This document shows, piece by piece, positions 43,807 to 55,192 of a DNA stretch of 64,000 bases. Every line of letters begins with the position of its first letter. Position 1 is the stretch's first letter. A program made the position numbers and the translations under genes. Source of the stretch: Diploptera punctata (Eukaryota > Arthropoda > Insecta > Blattodea > Blaberidae). The stretch lies in NCBI GenBank assembly GCA_030220185.1, contig JASPKZ010007428.1, positions 527,501 to 591,500 on the forward strand, given 5' to 3'. The notes under the pieces were generated by a model, which was given only the letters and a program-made list of their open reading frames with translations, did not search any database and was not told the origin of the DNA.

Positions 43807-43888
43807 TATGTATGTACGTATGTACGTATGTACGTATGTACGTATGTATGTATGTATGTATGTATGTATGTATGTACGTATGTATGTT
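43807..43888. repeat. (GTAT/GTAC)n microsatellite
   Basis: About 20 tetranucleotide units mixing GTAC and GTAT. Confidence 0.93.
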
Positions 43889-43994
43889 AGCAGTGTTCTT
43901 ATTTAGAAGTATGGTATTAAAGTGTCGTCTGAGTTCAACGCGCTCTTTATATTTTCCCTATTGGCCCAATTTGATAGTGTATCATATTTTATAG

Positions 43995-44623
43995 TCTTCA
44001 TCATCATCATCATCATCATGAACAAATTCGTTTTAGGCCATGTGGCCTGTACGGTAAACCTAGCGAAGATGGTCTTGATTTTTCCACTGATGTTTTGGTC
44101 TTCCTTGGTCCCTATGTCCAGTTGGGATATATTGGAATGCCAATTTTGGAAGTATATTTCTTGTCATTTTCCTCAGATGATTTTTCCATTCTTGTTGGTA
44201 TCTTTGTATATCTTCATTTAAACTTGTTACTCCAAGTTTTCCTCTGATAATAGTGTTCCTTTAGAAATCCAGTCTATTAACTCCGAACAATGACCGTAAG
44301 AAGCGCATCTGGCTTATTTGAAGTTTATGAGAGTTTCTTTTATTTAAAATCCAAATTTCACTTCCGTATTTTAGAGCAGCTTTTGATGTGATGTTATGTA
44401 ATCTTAGTTTTGTCTCTGTCCTCATCTGTTTACCAAAATGTATTCGTGTTACCACATTCATTTTATTATATTTTTGTAATTTTGAATCAATGTCACTCTT
44501 ATACTCTGCAAATACACTTCCTAAGTAAGAGAAATCTGACACTTGTTTTATTGTCTTAAACAATATAAATAAACCTACAAATATCTTACAATGCAGCAGT
44601 TTAATGAAATTTATTGTTAACAT
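43995..44623 (-). pseudogene. LINE-2 reverse transcriptase C-terminal region
   Basis: Minus-strand frame 44261-44623 reads QVSDFSYLGSVFAEYKSDID, MRTETKLRLHNITSKAALKY, GSEIWILNKRNSHKLQISQM and RFLRSLFGVNRLD, the FxYLG...YGSExWxLxK...MRFLR pattern of LINE endonuclease-RT proteins. Downstream (44000-44260, other frames) is the 3' remainder, ending in an ATC repeat (43998-44018). 5'-truncated; no YADD. Confidence 0.8.
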
Positions 44624-44815
44624 TATAAATTATTGCCATTTTTATCGATTTTTTCCGATGTCGCGCCTGTACTAGCTCAATGCAGCACGGGTTACCCAAC
44701 TTAAATAAAATAAAAAGGCTTAAATTATTTATTTGAACCAAAAGGGGGAAAAATGAGGGTGTACGGAATAAAATACGAAAGTCGAAAGTAAGGACGTACC
44801 TAAAATATATAAATA

Positions 44816-44820
<5 letters not shown>

Positions 44821-44849
<29 letters not shown>
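44821..44849. repeat. (GT)n microsatellite
   Basis: Fourteen uninterrupted GT units. Confidence 0.95.
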
Positions 44850-44852
<3 letters not shown>

Positions 44853-45602
44853 AGCATTCATCAAGTTAATTATTAAATTTCAATTGCTGTTGTTATACGA
44901 TTTCAAATCCCAAAGCGACAAAGAGATCAGGTTCGACAACATTGATACTCCAATATTTAAACCCACTACTAATTGAGCCAATTTGTAAATATTGTAATTC
45001 AACCATTCTAGTATCAATGCACTGAATGGATGCAAGATATAGTTATAAAATTCTGACAAAATAATCATTTATTAATGCCTCGAAATAAAAATTGCAATTT
45101 CATCTTTCAACAACTTGAAGGATTTTATACGTATTGTGGGTTTCATGACCTTAAAGAAAAAGAAGTCCTGAAAAAATGAGGGCATTTACATTTGATTCCA
45201 TTGAATTTTCCATAAATTAGAAAAAAATACAGGCGCAGCATTTTGCGTTTATTATGTTGTTTTTATATTGACCTTGCACTGGTCAACTAACCAGGAGAAG
45301 AAAAAATCTATTCTTACAGTAGAATTCATAAAATTATACTTCAGACGCATTTCAGGAAAAGCAGACACTATATCTATTCTCCTATGGTTTAACCTAAATT
45401 TAACACCATCATCATCATCTTATCCATGCTATTAAAACAACAATTATTATTATTGTTATTATAAATGTTGTAGTTGTTTATATTACAAATACCATTACTG
45501 TAGTTGTTCTTATACATATTGAAGTAGTTTTTGCAGATCAAGACGTGATAGTTGTTGTAATTGTTATCTTACTATTATCATTACTATTATTTAAACTATT
45601 TA
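44850..45602. other. No gene seen
   Basis: AT-rich spacer. Confidence 0.5.
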
Positions 45603-45606
45603 AAAA

Positions 45607-45679
<73 letters not shown>
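45603..45679. repeat. (ATT)n microsatellite
   Basis: About 24 units; the source of a spurious poly-Asn frame on the minus strand. Confidence 0.95.
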
Positions 45680-46884
45680 AAAAGTATTAAAACAACATGC
45701 ATCTGCACGTAAAATATTAAATGTTAAAACTGGACTTATTACCACTCCTCTGACAGAAGTACGTAGTAAAAAGTGTCCATGAATAAAAAGTGAAACTGGC
45801 TTAACACATCCTTTCTTGTTCATGTGAAATTGAGAGCACTGTGTTAGACAACGCTGGATTATGGAGGGGACAGGTTTCACTGGGGATATTCAAGTAAGGA
45901 AAAAAATATTCTGAGCTCATTTTCGGGAGTATTACCGTTTTGAAATTTTAAAGTCTAGTTTAAAATAACATCAGAATATTCTACAGAACTTTGCAACTTC
46001 AACACGTGGCTACAAGAACACTGTTTTTATTTTATCTAGAAGCAACTTTGTATTAGAAATTTTCTATTTATTTCTAAAAGTGAGAGTAGATTTTGATTCA
46101 TGAAGTAAAATCGAGACATGAATTTACATTTCTCACATTTGAATAAATGTTTTTTCTTTCCTTTTTTAATGTACTTTGAAGTTTAATTTCATCTCTGTAT
46201 GGGATAGGAAATTAGGGTAATTCGCTAAAGACATATTTTACAATACCTTCGTCAAATTAATCAGTATGGAATTCAACTGTTTAAATGTTATTTTCGTATT
46301 GGCCTAAATATACGATCTATAAATGTAATTGCAGGCAATTCTTTACAACAAGTGATGCGACATTTAAATTCCTAAATAAACTTCTGTCAAATTGTATTCT
46401 TAGGGTTTCATTTTTCAAATTATTTCCCGCTTTTTTTCATTTTTCTGACGATTATTTCAATGTATTTTTCTATGATATTTAACTACCTATTTAGCCTGAA
46501 GACGTGCCAGCCATATTGACATTTACTAATATTCTATGCAACAAGGAACACGTGTTCCAGTGCAGCCAACATAGAGTATACACTAATTAACTGTACACAT
46601 ATACATCAGAATTTCAAAACTTGCTATTTATATTTGGGTGTTACATTCTTTAATAGGTCAGAGTGTTTAAATTGCGTTAAGTTAGCTTTTAGATTAGTCC
46701 TTCACAGGTTAGAGTACTTTAATTGCGTTAGTTAGGCTTTTAGGTTAGTTAAATATCGTGTAGGCCTATATGTTGGCTGCATCCCGTGATTCCATAGTGA
46801 AAACCGCTTTCCGTTTGTTGGCGCATACCCATGGTATATGGTTCGAACTTAGAAAATGTTTCGCTTGACATGTTGTACATAATC
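45680..46884. other. No gene seen
   Basis: AT-rich spacer without recognisable features. Confidence 0.5.
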
Positions 46885-47322
46885 CCCTTACCTTTACGGG
46901 AGGGAAGGAGATTACGAATATTTGAGATTAAATTTCTTAGGCAAATTTTTGGAACAAAAAGAGATGAAAACACAGGTGAATGAAGAATACTACATATCAG
47001 TGAGCTACATGTCTTTTAGGAAGTCAGATATAATAAGAGAAGTTAAGTATTGTAGGCTGCAATGGGCAGGACATGTGGCAAGAATGGGAAATGGAAGAAG
47101 TGCATGGAAGCTTCTTGTAGGAAAACCAGAGGGAAAACGCGCAGTTGATAGACGAAGATTGAGATGGGAGAAGAACATTAACCATGATTTGTGGGAAGTA
47201 GATTACAGTATACAGTGAATGATTGGAAAATATTATAACAGTATACAGATGTATGGAGAGCTTATTTCCAAACGGTTATGAACTTACTTGTTCGATAGTT
47301 GCCAGTTAGTTAGTTAGTTATA
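46885..47322 (+). pseudogene. RTE-type LINE, 3' fragment
   Basis: Reads CRLQWAGHVARMGNGRSAWK and GKPEGKRAVDRRRLRWEKNI, matching the reference tail, and reaches the 3' end: GTTGCCAGTTAGTTAGTTAG (tail GTTA type). 5'-truncated near 46885 within the RxEExRLRxxE region. Confidence 0.85.
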
Positions 47323-47694
47323 AATGTAATTACAGAATTGCAATACGACTCCTGACATTCAATTTTAATTTGTATGGAATTCTACTTGATAATAGACGGA
47401 TGCACACATCGCGATGGAAGAATAGGAGAGGTAAAATGAGAATTAAATATTAATAAAAGTTAATTCGTGTTTTATAGCACCCTATTTGTTTCATTCCTAA
47501 GTTTAACGCCGATAACTTGTATGACTTGATTCATCGCGGCGCCAGGATAGTGAGCTCCTATAACTGTACTATTTTAGAATAATTTTCACACGTACTGCGT
47601 TCTTTAACGTTCGAGATATTACTGTAGTCACTACTTTAACTTTATATATAAATGGATTGCGCACAAATGTGCAAAGTTGATAACATATAATATA
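47323..47694. other. No gene seen
   Basis: AT-rich spacer. Confidence 0.5.
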
Positions 47695-48115
47695 TATATA
47701 CTTCTTCTTCTTCCTTCCAAGTATTAGGCCAAGGCCTGTTACGATCCTATAGAAAATTTTCCCTCCAGCGTTTCATAGGACGGCCCAGTGATATTCGTCC
47801 TCTTGGTATATAATTATAAGCAGCTTTGGGGATCCGATTTGAACTCATTCTTTCTAGATGGTGTTTCCAAATTAGTTGGAACTGTTTAATATAATCCAAA
47901 ATTGGCGTAGTCTTCAATTCTTTTCAGATATCGGTGTTCTTTTTCCGATCCCATCTGCTGTAACCCGCTGTTCTGCGGATGAATCTCATTTCACAAGCCG
48001 TTATTCTACTTTCTAGTTGTCTTTTTAGTGTCCATGCTTCACTACCATAGGTCAACACTGGTCTAGCCAAAGTGTTATATAAACGTAATCTGGTGTTTTT
48101 TATTTTGTACAAGGA
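47695..48115 (-). pseudogene. LINE-2 reverse transcriptase C-terminal region
   Basis: Minus-strand frame 47924-48112: IKNTRLRLYNTLARPVLTYG, SEAWTLKRQLESRITACEMR, FIRRTAGYSRWDRKKNTDI. Adjacent bases towards 47700 complete the ...GRPxxxW-like end and 3' region. Related in layout to 43995-44623 and 10737-11043. Confidence 0.8.
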
Positions 48116-48584
48116 ATGGTTTCATAACTTGATTAATAATTCCCAAACTTTTATTGTAACTAGTATTTTTTCAGGGATATCCTTTTCATCCCAGGTAGAG
48201 AGATAATATCCAAGGTATATATATATATATATAGTGAATCACAGGAAAACTTCAGATTCAGAGGCGAAACAGGCCATCAAGGCCGAAATTACGGACACCT
48301 TTAATAATATAAGTCCGTCTCACAGGAACTGCTTAAGCTAAGCGAATTCCTTAGAATGTCAAATTTGTGGTCCGATTTTTCTGGTGAACGGAATGTATAT
48401 CTCTTGTGTTAATTAAATCATACGTATACAGTTACGTTACGAGAAAGCAATCTTGTGCGATTTTATATTTTAAATTTACGGTAAAACCCCATATCTAATG
48501 GTCAGATTTCGCTGATTTTTGGTGAATACTTTTATTGTTTTATTCCATTAGTCTATACTGAGTTTTTCCGATCCGATTGAGGGT
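48116..48584. other. No gene seen
   Basis: Contains a short TA repeat (48215-48232); otherwise nothing recognisable. Confidence 0.5.
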
Positions 48585-48917
48585 CTTTCCTCTTTTCAGC
48601 GGTTGCCCTTTTACCAGCCGGCTGCTGGCCCTTCACATCCACATGTGTCAATCACAGAGGTAGATGATCAACAGCCAGTGTAGGGGTGATATGTGGTTAG
48701 CATGTCGAGTCCCCCAGCCGTTATAGCTGGTCCTCAACCTGGAGCCGCTACTTATTGTAGCTACCCAATTGCCTCACGATGCTGGGTGGGCACCGGTCCC
48801 ATACTGGCCGAAATACCATGAGAAAATTTCTTCCCCCATGGAGACTCGAACCAGCGCAAGTCCCGTAGCTCTGCGCCAAGGCTTCCTACCTTAACCGCTC
48901 GGCTATGGCGCGGGACG
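48585..48917 (-). mobile_element. SINE-C copy
   Basis: Minus strand: tRNA-Leu/Ser-like head GCGCCATAGCCGAGCGGTTA (A-box), B-box-like CTGGTTCGAGTCTCCATGG, then a body with CGGCCAGTATGGGACCGGTG, AATAAGTAGCGGCTCCAGGT and a 3' part with GTGGATGTGAAGGGCCAGCA. Same order as 56408-56740. GC-rich against its surroundings, so relatively well preserved. Confidence 0.85.
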
Positions 48918-49089
48918 AGTTTTTCAAGAAAAGTAAAAAAAAAAAAATGATGCGACCGCCAGTGCGAATTTCATGTGTTCGTTTATCGTTAACCCTGATT
49001 CCTAACTTTACCTTATTTTTTGTTAACTAATTGCTATATGACTAATTTGGTTCTAAAAAAGACAAAACGTACGGCCGCTAGTGCGTTAA

Positions 49090-49141
<52 letters not shown>

Positions 49142-49857
49142 TTACATTTTCCTCATGGTCTATTAGGTAGGATTGATGAAGGTCTGTAAAAAAAATACAA
49201 ACTATTTTCATTAGAACAACCTCCATAGCTTTATCCCTTAGGAATTAGATACAAGTATGATGTAAAAATTTTAGAAAGGCAAATTGAAAGAGTGAATGAA
49301 ATAATAACTGAAATAAAATAAATTCTAGTGGCAGTTTAAGAAAACTGATCGGTAACGATTTGGCTAACCATTTTATTAAATCTGTTGTTGACATATGTGT
49401 CAGTTTGGAGCAATCAGTTACTTGCATGACACATTATGGTAATTCAATTTTGATAGCACATATTATTCTACCATCACCCGGCTAGCTTGATTGAGAAAGC
49501 AATACGTAAACATGATCAAGGGAATAAATAAAACATACGAAGAAAGCAATAACTATAATCAGCATTACGAGGTCAGACATATGGCTAGTAATAAAATATA
49601 CATGCAGTACAGGCAAACATTAACCGTTTTTTTCCTCCGCCTTAATAACACGTATCGCAGGCTACCCATGTTGACACTCCCATTTAACTAAATGTTCTGC
49701 ACGCGAACACATGTAAGCTACTATATGTATAAAAATATAATTTCTAATATGACTTCGGCAAACTCAATACACTCACGAAATATACACGAATACACCGTGA
49801 CGGGGACCAATGCTATCAACAATAAATTGTTAAAATTAAAATATAAAATTATGGAAT
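48918..49857. other. TA/CA repeat (49092-49140), no gene seen
   Basis: Compound (TA)n(CA)n microsatellite, then AT-rich sequence with motif-free frames. Confidence 0.5.
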
Positions 49858-49893
49858 ATTCACCTGAAAGGTCCGTCTCCTCAACTTAATTAA

Positions 49894-50290
49894 TTATTTA
49901 ACTGTAGCGCTTTCGAGACTTGTCACATCACCGGCAGGATTCAAAACTGGTGTTTCACTGAAGATCTGGTAGTGGGGATTACATGTGTTGGGTTCGTTTT
50001 CGTTTATCAGATTGTTGTTGTTGTGAGCTGCTTTCATGATTTCCATCTCTTCGAGTATGTTTATCTTCGCTGGATTATTTTCTTTGTGCATTACTCTTAG
50101 GGTGTTTTCAATATATAACATGCGATGTCCTTCATGGATAACGTGTTTTGCATAGATTGATTTTCCTTCTGCGTGAACAAAGTCTCGAAAATGGTCTTTA
50201 AATCTGATGTTAAAACTCCTGTTTGTTCTTCCTATATAAAATTTTTTGCAGTCCTTACATGTCAATTTATATACTCCTTTGCTGTTGAAA
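49894..50290 (-). pseudogene. PLE GIY-YIG endonuclease
   Basis: Residues from about 50290: NSKGVYKLTCKDCKKFYIGR (GVY and YIG motifs, with a CxxC pair between), TNRSFNIRFKDHFRDF (conserved Arg in the helix), YAKHVIHEGHRM, INILEEMEIMKA (acidic catalytic-type residue) and the C-terminus PAGDVTSLESATVK, stop at 49894. A different family from 24719-25024, though the domain order is the same. The open frame itself is intact from 50265, but without an RT the copy is not autonomous. Confidence 0.87.
49902..49938 (-). ncRNA. Degenerate hammerhead motif overlapping PLE C-terminus
   Basis: Minus strand: CCUG, then CCGGUGA where CUGAUGA would be expected (two transitions), stem II UGUGAC-AA-GUCUC, GAAA (49911-49914), palindromic stem III AGCGCU (49906-49911), A (49905), CAG pairing with CUG. 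The same bases encode PAGDVTSLESAT. The two core changes would be expected to abolish cleavage. Confidence 0.55.
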
Positions 50291-50600
50291 ATGTTATTTT
50301 CTTCAATGTTATTGTTTATTGTGTTGTTTAATTTGTTATTAGTTCTGTATACTATTTTACGTTTTTATCGGCTTTCTTCAGTGTATTGGCTAATTTTGTC
50401 GTTTCTTTTCCTGTGTATGTAAGTGTTATCCATGTTTTCTTGTTTTTGTCACATTCTTTTTCTAGTTTATGTTGGTTATATTGTTCCCCTGCAACAAGTA
50501 CTTTTAGGAAACGTTTGAGGACGACTGACACGACAGGTATAAATTTTATTGCTTTAAGTACTGTAACAGATGGTCAGAAAACGTTAATGCACAAATATTT

Positions 50601-51394
50601 CAAGAACTCCATTTTGCCATCATAATTACCCGTAACATAATCGCCTTGCTTATAATGTATATGTTCGTGAATGGCATGTCATGTCTTATAAGTCTTGGCG
50701 GTGTATCTGGCATCAAGTTGATCACTCGCCCGGAGGGGGATGAACCACGTGAAAGTATTCACATTCATAGATTATAATAACAAAACGAGAGAGAAAGAGA
50801 GATAATACCGTATGTGAGTGAGTACTCTAGTTTAATTTCGATTTTAGAAAATTGGGATAATTCAGAAAAAAAGTAAAGCCTCGTTTTCATAACCAGACTA
50901 AGATAGAATGCCTTATTGCAGCAGATAACTGAAACACAGTCCAAGGCTTTGAAAGATAGGAGTAAGTATACCATTGAGTCTTTAATCTTGTCCCTCGTGT
51001 GCAACAATGCTACATAAATGCCTACGCTCGGCTTAGCCAGGTTTTATTTGTTTCATGTTCTTTACAACAAGCTCATTGATGGAAGGTAAACAGGAAAATT
51101 TCCAAACCTTTATATCATGTGTGAAGTATAACTAGCATAAGTCTATCCATTAATATAGAATATTTTGATTTATTTTTTCCACTATAATTACCCCTTTTTG
51201 AAGTAAGACATGAGCATTAAAGAAAAACATTGAAATAATCTAACATTAGTTAAATTTTATATACTTTTTCACTAAAAATGTATCGCAATTTTGTTCATCT
51301 TCTTTCAGAGGTCGGTAGGACAGTATCTGCTCGTAAGTCTGTAATACCATCTACACATATAACAAACCTGAAAGTCTTATTTATGGTTCATTTG
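50601..51394. other. No gene seen
   Basis: AT-rich spacer, motif-free frames. Confidence 0.5.
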
Positions 51395-51780
51395 TGGAAA
51401 GTACTTTGCGGAAACGTGGACATTAAACACAGAACACGCACATAAACTATTGGTGACAGAGATAGACTTTATGAGGAGGGCTTCTAGAAATTCAAGAAAC
51501 AAAATTAGAAATACTAAAATCATAGAATTAATGGAAGTTTAAAAACATGTTCTACAGGTTATTGGAGAAGGAATACTGAAATGGTTTGGCACGTAAAGAG
51601 GATGTTAAATGAGAGGATACCTAAAATTTTATTAAATTTCGATGCGGAGGCCAACAGAAGAAAGGGAGGACCAAAAATAGTGGATTCAAGAAGTGCATGG
51701 TGTTGAGAGGATTAGCAGAGATTAATGCAGAGAACAGGGATTTGTGGATTAGTAATTTTTTTAATGGGTTGTAGAAAAAC
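51395..51780 (+). pseudogene. LINE-3 reverse transcriptase C-terminal region
   Basis: Plus strand: CGNVDIKHRTRT-like start shifted to ETWTLNTEHAHKLLVTEIDF, MRRASRNSRNKIRNTKII, then after a stop WFGHVKRMLNERIPKILLNF and DAEANRRKGGPKIVDSR. This is the WTL...DFMRR...WxGHVxRM...RRxGGP pattern of LINE C-termini. A stop after ELMEV and later frameshifts disable it. Confidence 0.75.
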
Positions 51781-51811
51781 TACTGTATTGTAGAAAATTT
51801 CCTAATAAAGA

Positions 51812-51817
<6 letters not shown>

Positions 51818-51847
<30 letters not shown>

Positions 51848-51900
51848 GAATGCTGACTTTGCAGTGAAAGACCTGCTCTTGAGCAGAACACTATGAATGA
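51818..51900 (+). mobile_element. TA repeat plus SINE-A 3' tail
   Basis: A (TA)n tract (51818-51844) followed by TGCAGTGAAAGACCTGCTCT and AGAACACTATGAATGA, the terminal ~45 bp of SINE-A. Confidence 0.65.
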
Positions 51901-53067
51901 AGTTATATATCACATTTTCAATAATTAAAAATTAGTTGTGAGATTCGTGTATAGTACAAAATGTAGAGGAAGCGTTGTGGCCACTCAGAAAGTATGTGAG
52001 TTGGACACTTTATTTCCTCAAACTTGTTTTCAACTTTTCTCTATCCTTCTTTTCGTTTCTTAACTTTTGCTTCTACCAAAATAACATCCCTTTTTCCATG
52101 ATGAAGCAGAGTAATAGTTGACTAAAAGAGACAAGCTGAACCACTGATTCATTTAGATGTCTGTGGAAGAATTTAGTTGAGAGTAAACCCTGTTTTCCAA
52201 CATGTTTCATTCCTCAAGTAAATGGACTCCTCTTTGATTAGCTCTTACGTGGTATCTTTTTGTATCCATTTACAATGGACTTATTTCAGATGTTCTCATA
52301 ATTTTTATGGTGTCCAAAATATTTTCGTCACTTTCTTAAAAAAGAAAGGAAAATGTTATCTTTCCCGCAGTGTGTGAAGGCAGACCAAAGTTGAGATTTG
52401 CAATTTTCAATTACCACGGATATTTAAAGAAAATACTTTGCTTATCTAATATCAGCTTACGAAATAATACTACGGAAATTTTGTGATTTTCGATTTGAAT
52501 AACTTAAACTTTACAATATAAACAATAAGCAATATTTATACTACATAGAGCATGTTTTAAAAAGACACGAATAGATCTTCTGTGTGTGATACATAGTGCA
52601 TGCAAATTCTGTTCTGATTGCTAGAAATGCGTGACGTAAATCGGCCTTCTGTTTGTGATGTTGTAATACCCACCCCTGAGAATCCAGTACAACAAGAATT
52701 CAAAGGCAAAGCATAGACAGAGTTGTCGGGTATAAATTACGAACACTAGTGATAAAGGCCAAAAATATAATTTTCGAATGGCGATCTGAAAATTGCTGAT
52801 ATTACTGTTATAAAACGAAGTAGGCCTAATAGGATTTAAATTTCTCTCTACATTATCAAAACTTATACCGCTTGGTATATTAGTTTAATCTGTAGATATT
52901 TGTAATCAATTCTACAGAAAAATTCATACCACAATATTATACTACTGGTAACATGAACTATGAACATCTAGGAGAACATCTTTCGTAGGCTCCGAATTTT
53001 TATTACTTAAAATATACTTCATCCCTATATAGGTTTGAAAAAACGATCAAGTTACTGTATTATTGGC
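51901..53067. other. No gene seen
   Basis: AT-rich spacer. A small GC-richer patch at 52625-52700 could not be assigned. Confidence 0.5.
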
Positions 53068-53270
53068 GCTCGCGTTGCTAATGAACAGGGCAAGGATTTC
53101 TACATGCTAAAATAAGAAATTGGAACATAGTATAATTAAAAGTAAGACTTCTGTCTATCTTTAGTTTTGGTTCCACACGCAAATATTTGAATAATATATA
53201 GACTCTACTATACCTGTTGCAATCTACATTTAGTAGAAAAACATCCTTGCACTACAAACGAGCAACCAAG
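53068..53270. mobile_element. MITE related to 59288-59758
   Basis: Imperfect terminal inverted repeats: left GGCAAGGATTTCTACATGCT, right complement GTGCAAGGATGTTTTTCTAC. Inside are GGAACATAGTATAAT and TAGTTTTGGTTCCACACGCA, also found in the elements at 59288 and 59529. No coding capacity. Confidence 0.65.
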
Positions 53271-53865
53271 ACCGGCAATTCTTATTTTGAATCTTCATAT
53301 CTTACTCCATTGAAAGGGTTTTTTATATAAGATCCCAGTTAACACAATGTTACGATTGTATCAAAATTGAAAAGATGCAACTAGGTCCTAGAATTTGTAC
53401 AGAGAGTTGACATTTGACTAGCGATGTCCATCCAACTAAACTATACGGCATTTTATTCATAGTTATGCAATTCAAATCATTTGTTCAGTGAGTTTCACTC
53501 GACGTGCGGACGATAATGGGAAAGGTGACTGCAAGCATTCAGTCATCAACTTGCGCTGCGTGAAGTTCCCTGTATATACAATACAACTAAACATTCATTT
53601 ATGTTGTATTATGATTATTTAATTGCATTAACATAGTTTTAACTTCTCACCTTACAGGTACATTTCCGTGACACGTACCAGCCGGGTCTTACAGTGACAC
53701 GACATGTCGGGAGAGGGATTTTAATTATGGATTACAAGGACATGGAAGGCCTCCCCGAATGAGAGATCAGCTCAATGATAAGACCTACTCCGAGACAACA
53801 CAACATTAAGACGAAACATACCATTCACAATCTTTCATACTAAACATGGCTAATACGTTGATGAT

Positions 53866-54018
53866 TAAGGTGACCATATGATGTTCGGGGACCATTTGGG
53901 CATTCACGATTCCTGACATTTGTCTTAAAGGTGAGAAAAAACAATGAAAACAATCACCCATGAAACATGTTCCTACCAAGGATCCAACACAAGCCCGCTG
54001 CGTACGAGACAGGTCACA
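53866..54018 (-). mobile_element. SINE-A-related, diverged copy
   Basis: Minus-strand counterpart of SINE-A: CATATGATGTTCGGGGACCA, TCCTGACATTTGTCTTAAAG and GATCCAACACAAGCCCGCTG (B-box region mutated), then a head remnant to 54018. Confidence 0.65.
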
Positions 54019-54021
54019 GAT

Positions 54022-54178
54022 ACGTTGCGTGGAAAGGATTTAATGACGTAATACATCCTTGAGTTTTCGCAAAACCAATAACAGTTCACATGACAGTTAA
54101 GGATATGTTGTCATTGGTTCTGAGAGTTCTCAAGATTTATTACGTCATTCGTCAATTTCCATGCAACGTAACTCTGAC
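54022..54178. mobile_element. Palindromic MITE
   Basis: About 155 bp with ~60-bp terminal inverted repeats: left ACGTTGCGTGGAAAGGATTT then AATGACGTAAT; right complement ACGTTGCATGGAAATTGACG then AATGACGTAAT. No coding capacity. It sits directly against a SINE-A relic. Confidence 0.75.
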
Positions 54179-54361
54179 TCCATTGTAGTTTATTACTTTC
54201 TTTGTATTTTTTTTTCTCTTCTTTTTATGCATAGTAGATTCGAGCTGTTATTCCTTTTTTATTCATTGTGTCATTAATTTAATTTTAATTGTATTTAGTT
54301 TCATTCTATTATTAGACATTAATTTCATTATTATTCAATATGACAGATAATTAATTGTTCA

Positions 54362-54600
54362 ATGACTATTATTGTAACTTTTTTTTTGTATTCATATGTA
54401 ACATGTTTGTCCTGTTTTAATATGACTATTATTGTAATTTTTTTGTATTCATGTGTAACATATGTTTGTCCTGTTTTATATGACTATTATTGTATTTTTT
54501 TTGTATTCATATGTAACATATGCTTGTTCTGGTGAGTGGAAGAGAAGGCCACATGGCCTTAACTCCACCAGGCTAAATAAATCTATTCTAAAATCTATTC
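54362..54600 (+). mobile_element. LINE 3' end with 58-60-bp tandem repeats
   Basis: Three tandem copies (starts 54362, 54422, 54480) of a unit with ATGACTATTATTGTA, a T run, GTATTCATATGTAACAT and TTTGTCCTG. They lead into AGGCCACATGGCCTTAACTC and AATAAATCTATTCTA, a 3' terminus of the type seen for the CR1 copies (GGCCNNANGGCCTTAACTC then AATAAA). Only the 3' untranslated part is present. Confidence 0.65.
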
Positions 54601-54954
54601 TATTAATATGACATGTAAGCCTTTAATTATGGAAAATACTTTCAATTAGAAAAGGCAGTTATTTCTTAATACTTGTCACATTGTAAGGAGATTTCTGTAC
54701 ATTCGGCAACGTAATAAAGAATCGAACAGAATTAAGTTTAGATCGGGTTCACAATGTTTATGAAAAATAATAATGATAATAATAATTTATTACTATTATT
54801 ATGATTATTATTATCAATATTATTATTTTTATCATTGTAGTCTTCTTTATTTGGAATCACTCTACAGTGCAGTAGTTTTCCTACAACCCAATGTAAATTT
54901 TATTCCTCCAAAATCCCTTACCTCTGTTAATCCTCTCGACATCATACTCCTATG
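54601..54954. other. No gene seen
   Basis: AT-rich, includes an interrupted AAT/ATT tract near 54766-54836. Confidence 0.5.
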
Positions 54955-55140
54955 CACTCCTTAAACCAACTGTTCTATTGGTGTGCCTTTTCTTCTGTTG
55001 GCCTCCGCTTCAAAATTTTATATCATATTAGGTGTCCATAATCTGACATCCTCTTTACGTGGACAAACAATTTCAGTCTTCTTTCTTCAATAACTCGTAT
55101 TACATCTTTTTGAGCATTATTATTCCTCTGATTTTAGTAT
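54955..55140 (-). pseudogene. LINE-3 fragment
   Basis: The complement of CTTCTGTTGGCCTCCGCTTC matches GAxGCGGAGGCCAACAGAAG at 51640-51660 (EANRRK codons); the flanking bases continue the match to the GHVKRM region. Short, truncated on both sides. Confidence 0.6.
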
Positions 55141-55141
55141 T

Positions 55142-55142
55142 C

Positions 55143-55175
<33 letters not shown>

Positions 55176-55192
55176 TAATAATAATAATAATA
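55142..55192. repeat. (AAT)n microsatellite
   Basis: About 17 units with one GAT interruption, directly after the LINE-3 fragment. Confidence 0.92.

Larger units (their letters stand above)
49858..50600 (-). mobile_element. Penelope-like element, 5'-truncated
   Basis: Minus-strand 3' part of a second PLE family. From about 50600 down: a linker with FLKVLVAGEQYNQHK-like residues, a KIVYRTNNK block, then the GIY-YIG endonuclease (49894-50290), an overlapping degenerate hammerhead (49902-49938), and the 3' flank GTTGAGGAGACGGACC. The reverse transcriptase is missing. Confidence 0.83.

Noticed and set aside
45596..45880. Poly-asparagine frame
   Set aside because: Translation of an (ATT)n microsatellite, not a protein.
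48240..48330. Possible extra hammerhead (AGGCGAAACAGGCC)
   Set aside because: Has GAAA next to pairable bases but no CUGANGA core within range.
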